Shown in pieces: positions 1 through 4,990 of a stretch of 8,347 bases of DNA. Location of the stretch: positions 34,100 through 42,446 of the forward strand of contig DDKQ01000042.1 in the NCBI GenBank assembly GCA_002339355.1, given 5' to 3'. The notes beneath the pieces are model-generated. The model did no database searches. It was not told where the DNA came from and saw nothing but the letters and a program-made list of their open reading frames with translations. The position numbers and the translations under genes were made by a program. Each line of letters opens with the position of its first letter. Positions within the stretch are counted from its first letter, which is position 1. This DNA comes from Candidatus Subteraquimicrobium carltonvillense (GTDB lineage: Bacteria > Actinomycetota > Aquicultoria > Subteraquimicrobiales > Subteraquimicrobiaceae).

Positions 1-21
1 ATAGGTAGATAGGTAGATAGG
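1..21. repeat. Octamer tandem array upstream of leuA
   Basis: Two full copies of ATAGGTAG followed by a partial third copy (ATAGG) start the window. The array may continue to the left of the edge. Together with the adjacent C/A-rich array it fills the space before leuA, so no promoter could be recognised in the first 80 bases. Confidence 0.7.
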
Positions 22-26
22 AACTA

Positions 27-79
27 CCCAATAACCTAATTACCAAATAACCCAATTTCCCAATAACCCAATCCCAAAT
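27..79. repeat. Degenerate CCAATAAC/CCAATTAC-type array before leuA
   Basis: This stretch is made of loosely repeated units of 7-9 bases such as CCCAATA, ACCTAAT, ACCCAAT and CCCAAAT. Seventeen bases of it (positions 28-44) recur exactly at 4946-4962 in front of ilvE. It has very little G on the top strand, and ends just before the leuA ribosome binding site. Confidence 0.7.
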
Positions 80-85
80 ATTGAT

Positions 86-93
86 GGAAGGGA
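86..93 (+). promoter_or_regulatory. Ribosome binding site deciding the leuA start
   Basis: GGAAGGGA ends six bases before the ATG at 99 (core AAGGG at 88-92). This favours the ATG at 99 over the upstream in-frame TTG at 81 and ATG at 84, which have only the A/C-rich array in front of them. Confidence 0.7.
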
Positions 94-98
94 TTTTC

Positions 99-1604
99 AT
101 GAAGGAACGAGTTTATATTTTCGACACAACTTTAAGGGACGGGGAACAATCTCCGGGCATTAGTCTCAATGTCAGGGAGAAAGTGGAAATAGCTGAACAG
201 CTAGCTAAGCTGGGAGTGGATGTAATTGAGGCGGGTTTTCCCATCACCTCTATGGGAGACTTTGAGGCGGTGAAGACCATCGCTAAGAAGGTCAAGGGTC
301 CCGTGATTTGTGCGCTCGCCCGAGCCGTCGGTGAGGACATCGATCGGGCTTGGGAAGCTGTTAAACACGCCGAAAGACCTCGCATCCATACCTTCATCGC
401 CACTTCGGATATCCACATGGAGCGAAAGTTGAGAAGAACCCGCGAGGAAGTACTTCAAATGACTGAGGAAGCCGTGAAACGAGCCAAGAGGTATACCTCG
501 GATGTGGAATTTTCTCCGGAGGATGCCACGCGCTCCGAATTCGAATATCTGTGTAAGGTCATAGAGGTAGCTCTGGAAAGTGGAGCTACGGTGATCAACA
601 TCCCCGACACCGTGGGTTATGCTCTTCCCGATGAGTTTGGCAAGCTCATTTGGACTTTAAGAAAGTCCGTTTCAGGTCTCGATGAGGTCATCTTAAGTGT
701 TCATTGCCATAATGATCTGGGCTTGGCTGTAGCCAATTCCCTGGAAGCGGTCATAAACGGTGCCAATCAGGCTGAATGCACGGTAAATGGTCTTGGGGAG
801 AGAGCGGGTAATGCCTCCCTTGAAGAGATAGTAATGATTTTGGATACCCGCTACCGCTCTCTGGGCAAAAGAACCAATATCAATACTGTGGAGATAGTGA
901 GAACCAGCAGGTTGGTGAGCTCTCTCACTGGTTATCATGTTCAATATAATAAGGCCATTGTGGGAGCCAACGCTTTTGCCCATTCTTCGGGAATTCACAC
1001 CGATGGAATGCTCAAGGATAGAACGACCTATGAGATCATCGATCCCCGAAAGATAGGTCTTGCAGCGAGCAGACTGGTGTTGGGCAAAACTTCGGGTCGG
1101 CATGGTTTTAAGCAACGTCTGGAGGAGTTAGGTTACACCTTAAGCGATGAGGAATTCGAAAGGGCTTTTAAGCGATTCAAAGATTTAGCGGACAAGAAAG
1201 CTCAAATCACCGATGATGATCTTGAAGCCATAGTAGCCGATGAGATATATACCGGCATTGAAGCCTTTCGTCTGAATTATCTTGAGGTCACAAGCGGTAC
1301 AGGAGTGACGCCAAAGGCAACCGTCAAACTGATCAGAAATAGCCAAGTCTTTGAGGAATCAGCCACGGGAGATGGTCCAGTCGATGCAGCGTTTAAGGCC
1401 ATCGATAAAATCATTGGTTTAAAGAATAAGCTCCTGAACTTTTCCATCAGTGCCGTCACAGGGGAGAAAGAGGCTCTGGGGGAGACAAATTTACGATTGG
1501 AAGTTGAAGGGCGAATAGTATCTGGTAGGGGTGTAAGCACCGATATTATAGAAGCGAGCGTCAGAGCATATCTTAACGCATTGAACAAGATACTCACTAA
1601 ATGA
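99..1604 (+). CDS. leuA: 2-isopropylmalate synthase
   Basis: The enzyme catalyses the first committed step of leucine synthesis: condensation of acetyl-CoA with 2-oxoisovalerate to 2-isopropylmalate in the cytoplasm. The 501-residue protein starts with the hallmark DTTLRDGEQSPG (residues 9-20) of the DRE-TIM barrel. It carries the metal-binding HCHND (H202, H204) and NGLGERAGNASLEE (230-243, N238). The linker segment FAHSSGIHTDG lies at 293-303. A C-terminal LeuA dimerisation/regulatory domain spans about 390-500, with GDGPVDA (424-430) and GRGVSTDIIEAS (476-487), so leucine feedback inhibition is expected from the family. The length fits the bacterial LeuA type. Start at 99 is chosen because of the ribosome binding site and because KERVYIFDTTLRDG matches the usual N-terminus; a TTG at 81 would add six residues. 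The ending in SGRGVSTDIIEAS and the presence of a separate CimA downstream favour LeuA over citramalate synthase. Confidence 0.95.
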   Translation: MKERVYIFDTTLRDGEQSPGISLNVREKVEIAEQLAKLGVDVIEAGFPITSMGDFEAVKTIAKKVKGPVICALARAVGEDIDRAWEAVKHAERPRIHTFIATSDIHMERKLRRTREEVLQMTEEAVKRAKRYTSDVEFSPEDATRSEFEYLCKVIEVALESGATVINIPDTVGYALPDEFGKLIWTLRKSVSGLDEVILSVHCHNDLGLAVANSLEAVINGANQAECTVNGLGERAGNASLEEIVMILDTRYRSLGKRTNINTVEIVRTSRLVSSLTGYHVQYNKAIVGANAFAHSSGIHTDGMLKDRTTYEIIDPRKIGLAASRLVLGKTSGRHGFKQRLEELGYTLSDEEFERAFKRFKDLADKKAQITDDDLEAIVADEIYTGIEAFRLNYLEVTSGTGVTPKATVKLIRNSQVFEESATGDGPVDAAFKAIDKIIGLKNKLLNFSISAVTGEKEALGETNLRLEVEGRIVSGRGVSTDIIEASVRAYLNALNKILTK

Positions 1605-1605
1605 C

Positions 1606-1634
1606 GATACAGGATGCAAGATACAGGATACAAG
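1606..1634. repeat. GATACAG heptamer array after leuA
   Basis: Four consecutive heptamers follow the leuA stop: GATACAG, GATGCAA, GATACAG, GATACAA, plus one G. Part of the array is complementary to the sequence just downstream (see the stem-loop at 1613-1664). Confidence 0.75.
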
Positions 1635-1664
1635 AAAAACATCCTGAATCATGTATCTTGGATC
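1613..1664. other. Imperfect stem-loop in the leuA-leuC gap
   Basis: Positions 1613-1624 (GATGCAAGATAC) pair with 1653-1664 (GTATCTTGGATC) with one mismatch. Inside this, 1625-1629 (AGGAT) pair with 1641-1645 (ATCCT). No T tract follows, so it is not a standard intrinsic terminator. It may only be an inverted copy of the heptamer array rather than a functional RNA structure. Confidence 0.45.
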
Positions 1665-1679
1665 AAATGAAGTGATATT

Positions 1680-2939
1680 ATGGGGATGACAATAACCGAA
1701 AAAATTTTGGCGGTTCATGCTGGCAAACGCGAGGTAAGTTCGGGTGAGCTAATTAATGTAAAATTGGATGTAGTTTTGGGAAATGATGTCACCACACCCT
1801 TAGCCATTGAGGGATTCAAAAAAATTGGGATATCCAAGGTTTTCGATCCAAATAGGGTGGTTCTCGTTCCGGATCATCATACTCCTAACAGGGATATTAA
1901 GGCAGCAGAGCAATGTAAAATCTTACGAAATTTTGCCCACGAACAGGGGTTAACCCATTATTACGAAGTCGGCCGGATGGGCATAGAACATGCTCTCCTT
2001 CCGGAAGAGGGATTGGTTCTTCCAGGAGAGGTGATCATTGGAGCGGATTCTCACACATGTACCTATGGTGCCTTGGGTGCTTTCGCCACGGGTGTGGGGA
2101 GCACCGATATGGCTGTGGGAATGGCTCTGGGAGAGCTTTGGTTTAAAGTTCCCCCCACCATCAAATTCGTTTATTACGGAAAGCTTAATGATTGGGTTAC
2201 TGGCAAAGATCTCATTCTTTATACCATAGGAAGAATAGGTGTAGATGGAGCTCTCTATAGAGCTATGGAGTTTTGTGGAGAGGTCATCGGTAATCTATCC
2301 ATGGATAGCAGATTCACGGTGGCGAATATGGCCATCGAAGCCGGAGCCAAGAGTGGGATCATTGAACCAGACCAGATAACTTTGGATTATGTAAACCCCA
2401 GAGCATGGCACCCTTTTACGGTATATAAAAGCGATGAAGATGCAAATTACGAGAGAGTATTTGAATTCGATGTCTCAGGGATAGAGCCCCAGGTTGCCTT
2501 CCCTCATCTACCATCAAATGTGAAGCCCATAAGTGAGGTAGGAGATGTATCCATTGATCAAGTTGTCATTGGTTCCTGTACCAACGGACGTCTTGAAGAT
2601 CTCCGAATAGCGGCTCGGATTTTAAGGGGACGAGATGTCCATGCAAAAGTTCGCTTGATTATAATCCCTGCCACTCAAGGAATATATGCACAGGCTCTCC
2701 GGGATGGCTTGATTGAGACATTCATAACTGCTGGAGCAGCTGTGAGCACCCCTACTTGCGGTCCCTGTTTGGGAGGACATATGGGAGTCCTTGCTGAAGG
2801 GGAAAGGGCTTTAGCAACCACCAATCGGAATTTCGTTGGTCGGATGGGACATCCAAAGAGTGAAGTTTATCTATGTGGACCGGCAGTGGCTGCTGCCTCT
2901 GCAGTGCTTGGAAAAATTGCAAGCCCCGGCGATTTGTAA
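1680..2939 (+). CDS. leuC: 3-isopropylmalate dehydratase, large subunit
   Basis: This is the catalytic large subunit of isopropylmalate isomerase, which with LeuD interconverts 2- and 3-isopropylmalate through dehydration and rehydration. The 419-residue protein has the aconitase-type 4Fe-4S ligands C300 (in GSCTNG, 298-303), C360 and C363 (in CGPCLGGH, 360-367). GADSHTCTYG (121-130) and TNRNFVGRMG (381-390) are further family motifs. The length near 420 residues matches the short form typical of archaea and many anaerobic or thermophilic bacteria, rather than the roughly 465-residue enterobacterial form. This short form is related to homoaconitase, so broad substrate range is plausible; given the downstream cimA it probably also isomerises citramalate. 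The start at 1680 has a weak GAAGTGA four bases upstream (1669-1675); an in-frame ATG at 1686 has no usable site. Confidence 0.95.
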   Translation: MGMTITEKILAVHAGKREVSSGELINVKLDVVLGNDVTTPLAIEGFKKIGISKVFDPNRVVLVPDHHTPNRDIKAAEQCKILRNFAHEQGLTHYYEVGRMGIEHALLPEEGLVLPGEVIIGADSHTCTYGALGAFATGVGSTDMAVGMALGELWFKVPPTIKFVYYGKLNDWVTGKDLILYTIGRIGVDGALYRAMEFCGEVIGNLSMDSRFTVANMAIEAGAKSGIIEPDQITLDYVNPRAWHPFTVYKSDEDANYERVFEFDVSGIEPQVAFPHLPSNVKPISEVGDVSIDQVVIGSCTNGRLEDLRIAARILRGRDVHAKVRLIIIPATQGIYAQALRDGLIETFITAGAAVSTPTCGPCLGGHMGVLAEGERALATTNRNFVGRMGHPKSEVYLCGPAVAAASAVLGKIASPGDL

Positions 2940-2941
2940 TA

Positions 2942-2974
2942 AGTTCGTAGTTTGTTAGTTCGCAGTTGCGAGTT
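2942..2974. repeat. AGTTCGT heptamer array in the leuC-leuD gap
   Basis: Units AGTTCGT, AGTTTGTT, AGTTCGC, AGTTGCG and AGTT run head to tail directly after the leuC stop, with a period of 7 (once 8). The remaining gap (2975-3026) is A/T-rich and holds the leuD ribosome binding site, AGGGG at 3017-3021. I see no terminator. Confidence 0.7.
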
Positions 2975-3026
2975 AAAAAATTTGAATCCAAACTAACCAA
3001 TCCTTACCTAATAAATAGGGGTATAA

Positions 3027-3536
3027 ATGGTTTACGAGGGTATAGCGCATAAGTATGGGAGAGATATAAATACGGATGTCATAATCCCGGCCAGACATCT
3101 AACGACATTTGATCCTCAGGAGCTGGGCAAGCACTGTATGGAGAATTTGGATCCGAGTTTTGTCTCTAAAATAAAAAAGGGAGATATTCTCGTGGCTGAG
3201 GAGAATTTCGGTTGTGGATCTTCACGGGAACACGCTCCTCTTGCTATTAAAGCAGCTGGTATTTCCTGTATCATAGCTAAATCTTTTGCCAGGATATTTT
3301 TCCGCAACGCGATTAATATTGGGCTCCCCGTCTTGGAATGTCCTGAAGCCGTGGATGGAATAAATACTGGGGAACAGATAAAGGTGGATACCATGAGAGG
3401 TCAGATAATTAATCTATCCACGGGAAAAATTTTTGAAGTCAAACCTTTCCCCGATTTCATCCAAGGGATAATCGAGCGGGGCGGACTCATAAATTATGTG
3501 AAAGAGCGGTTAAAGGTTAAAGGTTCTAGGTTGTAG
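3027..3536 (+). CDS. leuD: 3-isopropylmalate dehydratase, small subunit
   Basis: This is the swivel-domain partner of LeuC. The 169-residue protein shows the conserved GRDINTDVIIPARHL (11-25), NFGCGSSREHAP (60-71), which recognises the substrate, and FFRNAINIGLP (91-101). It is the short LeuD type that pairs with the short LeuC encoded upstream; the two are separated by 87 bases. AGGGG at 3017-3021 lies five bases before the start. The normal domain ends around GGLINYVKE (152-160). The last nine residues, RLKVKGSRL, are encoded by a GTTNNAG heptamer array that continues past the stop codon, so the C-terminus looks like intergenic repeat that has become coding. That tail is probably dispensable, but this is inference. 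The gene should serve both the leucine and the citramalate route. Confidence 0.95.
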   Translation: MVYEGIAHKYGRDINTDVIIPARHLTTFDPQELGKHCMENLDPSFVSKIKKGDILVAEENFGCGSSREHAPLAIKAAGISCIIAKSFARIFFRNAINIGLPVLECPEAVDGINTGEQIKVDTMRGQIINLSTGKIFEVKPFPDFIQGIIERGGLINYVKERLKVKGSRL

Positions 3537-3540
3537 GTGT
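3509..3540. repeat. GTTNNAG heptamer array spanning the leuD stop
   Basis: Units GTTAAAG, GTTAAAG, GTTCTAG, GTTGTAG and a diverged GTGTAAT follow each other in exact 7-base phase. The first 17 bases (3509-3525) recur identically at 4920-4936. The array codes for the LeuD tail and for its TAG stop. Related units resume after the structured element, at about 3791. Confidence 0.75.
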
Positions 3541-3556
3541 AATGTTCACGAACATT
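3541..3556. promoter_or_regulatory. Perfect 7-bp palindrome, possible operator
   Basis: AATGTTC (3541-3547) and GAACATT (3550-3556) form a perfect inverted repeat with a 2-base spacer, the kind of symmetry bound by dimeric regulators. TTCACG (3545-3550) and TATTGT (3568-3573) are 17 bases apart, a weak match to -35/-10 elements, so the palindrome could overlap a promoter. It also overlaps the left end of the adjacent inverted-repeat element and may be only part of that. Function is unproven. Confidence 0.3.
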
Positions 3557-3769
3557 GGTAACACTTATATTGTTTGGGGCATCCTTCCGAGTGCTAGCTG
3601 CTGCCCGTACGGGCCGCGGCTCTCTCAGGGCGAACACCCTCCATAAGTTCGGGTCGGGCTGTTGCCGCCGCTGTTCCCCGACTCGTCGGGGCTTAACGGT
3701 TCTCTTAAGATGCACTCTCTAGGATAACCCCAAATTACTATGAAATTCTCAAGAGAGTGTAACCAATGT
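3552..3769. other. Inverted-repeat-bounded, hairpin-rich element (MITE-like or structured RNA)
   Basis: The ends pair: ACATTGGT (3552-3559) with ACCAATGT (3762-3769), then ACACT (3561-3565) with AGTGT (3756-3760), separated by one A/A mismatch. Nested inward are TTTGGGG/CCCCAAA (3573-3579 with 3728-3734), ATCCT/AGGAT (3581-3585 with 3721-3725) and GAGTGC/GCACTC (3589-3594 with 3712-3717). The enclosed centre is more G+C-rich than the genes. It holds several local hairpins: 3596-3621 (around GCCCGTACGGGC), 3627-3640 (AGGG/CCCT) and 3676-3691 (CCCCGA-CTCG-TCGGGG). A weaker CTTAA/TTAAG pair lies around 3692-3709. No convincing gene lies within. The closing helix with branched hairpins suits a structured RNA; terminal inverted repeats in an intergenic spot also suit a miniature mobile element. 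I saw no clear target-site duplication and match it to no known family. Confidence 0.5.
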
Positions 3770-3788
3770 CTGCGATTAATACATGTGT

Positions 3789-3821
3789 GTAGGTTCTAAG
3801 TTTAAGGTTAAAGGTGAAAGT
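3789..3821. repeat. GTTNNAG heptamer array carrying the leuB ribosome binding site
   Basis: Units GTTCTAA, GTTTAAG, GTTAAAG and GTGAAAG run in 7-base phase up to the leuB start. The AGGTGA at 3812-3817 lies at the junction of the last two units, four bases before ATG 3822, and is the best ribosome binding site for leuB. The array resembles the one at the leuD stop, as if one array had been split by the element between them. Confidence 0.65.
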
Positions 3822-4916
3822 ATGTCTAACGAGCGACGAGCGACGAGCGACGAGCGTCGATATAGGATCGGTGTCATTCCCGGCGATGGTACCGGACCGG
3901 AGGTTATCCGAGAGGGCTTAAAGGTTTTGAGGTCCGCCAGCGAGGTTACGGGGTTTCAATGCGAGTTCGTGGAATACGACTTTGGAGGGGAGAGATACTT
4001 ACGCACCGGTGAAACAATCCCAGATCCCACAATCGAAGAGTTCAAAAGACTGAACGCCATATATCTGGGGGCAATAGGACATCCCAAGGTGAAGCCCGGT
4101 ATTCTTGAGCGGGGCATTTTGTTGAAGATAAGATTCGCCCTCGATCAATACATAAATCTAAGACCGGTAAAGCTCTATCCAGGGGTGGAAACGCCAATAA
4201 AGGGAAAGGGACCCGAGGATATAGATTTCGTAGTGGTCAGAGAAAACACCGAGGGACTATACGTCGGAGCAGGTGGATTTCTGAGGAAGGAAACGCCAAA
4301 TGAAGTGGCCATTCAAGAGAGCATCAATACCCGGAAGGGTGTGGAAAGATGCATCAGGTATGCCTTTGAATTCTGCAGAAGAAGAGGTAAAGCTAAGAAG
4401 GTTACTCTCTGTGGAAAAACCAATGTTCTAACCTATGCCCACGATCTATGGCAGCGAACCTTCAACGAGGTTGGGAGGAAATATCCCGATATAACCAAGG
4501 ATTATGCCCATGTTGATGCAATCTGCATGTGGATGGTCAAGAATCCTGAATGGTTCGATGTCATCGTCACCGATAACATGTTCGGGGATATCATCACCGA
4601 TTTGGGAGCCATGATTCAAGGGGGAATGGGTATAGCCGCTGGTGCCAATATTAATCCTGAAGGCACTTCTATGTTTGAGCCCATCGGCGGTTCAGCGCCG
4701 AAGTATGCTGGGAAAAATGTGATTAATCCATTGGCGGCAATCTCAGCTGCACAGCTCATGTTGGATTTTTTGGGGGAGAGTAAGGCTGCAAAACTCGTTG
4801 AGAAGGCGATCATCAAGGTGACCAGTGAGAAGATCAAGGGTCTTGCAGCTGGGCAAATGGGTTACACCACCACCGAGGTTGGGGATATGGTTGCCCAATT
4901 CGTAACCGAAGGCTAA
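3822..4916 (+). CDS. leuB: 3-isopropylmalate dehydrogenase
   Basis: The enzyme oxidatively decarboxylates 3-isopropylmalate to 2-oxoisocaproate, and in the citramalate route probably 3-methylmalate to 2-oxobutyrate. The 364-residue protein belongs to the isocitrate/isopropylmalate dehydrogenase superfamily. It shows GDGTGPEV (21-28), the substrate loop LERGILLKIR (95-104) leading into NLRP, RENTEGLY (140-147), catalytic K199 (GKTNV) and the metal-site D232 and TDNMFGDIITD (250-260). The loop resembles actinobacterial LeuB and lacks the Ser-x-Asn phosphate site of isocitrate dehydrogenase. GGSAPKYAG (289-297) has Lys-Tyr where NAD-dependent LeuB usually has Asp-Ile. Start 3822 is chosen for AGGTGA at 3812-3817; an upstream ATG at 3783 would add 13 residues read from repeat and element sequence. 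The first residues, SNERRATSDERR, come from a GAGCGAC heptamer array; typical homologues begin near YRIGVIPGDG. Confidence 0.88.
   Translation: MSNERRATSDERRYRIGVIPGDGTGPEVIREGLKVLRSASEVTGFQCEFVEYDFGGERYLRTGETIPDPTIEEFKRLNAIYLGAIGHPKVKPGILERGILLKIRFALDQYINLRPVKLYPGVETPIKGKGPEDIDFVVVRENTEGLYVGAGGFLRKETPNEVAIQESINTRKGVERCIRYAFEFCRRRGKAKKVTLCGKTNVLTYAHDLWQRTFNEVGRKYPDITKDYAHVDAICMWMVKNPEWFDVIVTDNMFGDIITDLGAMIQGGMGIAAGANINPEGTSMFEPIGGSAPKYAGKNVINPLAAISAAQLMLDFLGESKAAKLVEKAIIKVTSEKIKGLAAGQMGYTTTEVGDMVAQFVTEG
3831..3856. repeat. GAGCGAC heptamer array inside the leuB 5' end
   Basis: Three perfect GAGCGAC copies and a partial GAGCG are in tandem. Because 7 is not a multiple of 3, the reading frame gives a 7-residue peptide repeat, ERRATSD then ERR, at LeuB residues 4-13. 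A gain or loss of one unit would shift the frame, which makes this a potential slippage site. Confidence 0.8.
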
Positions 4917-4919
4917 TGA

Positions 4920-4940
4920 GTTAAAGGTTAAAGGTTGATG
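4920..4940. repeat. GTTAAAG heptamer array after leuB
   Basis: GTTAAAG, GTTAAAG, GTTGATG start just after the leuB stop. Seventeen bases (4920-4936) are identical to 3509-3525 at the end of leuD. Confidence 0.7.
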
Positions 4941-4945
4941 GGAAT

Positions 4946-4978
4946 CCAATAACCTAATTACCCAATTACCCTAAATAA
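4946..4978. repeat. CCAATAA/CCTAATTA array before ilvE
   Basis: CCAATAA, CCTAATTA, CCCAATTA and CCCTAAATAA are degenerate units of 7-10 bases. The first 17 bases equal positions 28-44 upstream of leuA. In both places the array sits a few tens of bases before a gene start. Confidence 0.7.
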
Positions 4979-4984
4979 GGGGGG
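4977..4984 (+). promoter_or_regulatory. Strong ribosome binding site of ilvE
   Basis: AAGGGGGG lies six bases before the ATG at 4991, the longest purine-rich site in the window. It fixes the ilvE start. Confidence 0.7.
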
Positions 4985-4990
4985 AATGTT

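Noticed and set aside
1..79. CRISPR-like or direct-repeat array at the left edge
   Set aside because: Units are only 7-9 bases, have no spacers and are degenerate.
2942..3000. Intrinsic terminator after leuC
   Set aside because: Only weak pairing (GTTAGTT with AACTAAC over a 30-base loop) and the A/T run lies inside the loop; it is better explained by repeats.
3543..3647. A 34-codon plus-strand reading frame starting in the palindrome (MFTNIG...)
   Set aside because: No ribosome binding site, runs through hairpin sequence, and does not look like a leader peptide with runs of Leu, Ile or Val codons.
3494..3715. A 73-codon minus-strand reading frame over the leuD end and the structured element
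   Set aside because: No ribosome binding site, arginine/proline-rich translation explained by the G+C-rich hairpins, overlap with the leuD 3' end, and no recognised domain.
3552..3769. Known large RNAs (SRP RNA, RNase P RNA, 6S RNA, tmRNA)
   Set aside because: The conserved core sequences I know for SRP and RNase P RNA are absent, and neither the long bulged single helix of 6S RNA nor a tRNA-like domain is apparent on either strand; only a covariance-model search would be decisive.
3537..3821. T-box leader or classic leu attenuator before leuB
   Set aside because: No AGGGTGG-type T-box sequence, no terminator hairpin with T run, and no regulatory codon run were seen.
3822..4916. Isocitrate, homoisocitrate or tartrate dehydrogenase instead of LeuB
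   Set aside because: The isocitrate phosphate-site Ser-x-Asn is missing, the ERGILLKIR loop matches actinobacterial LeuB, and the operon needs a LeuB here.
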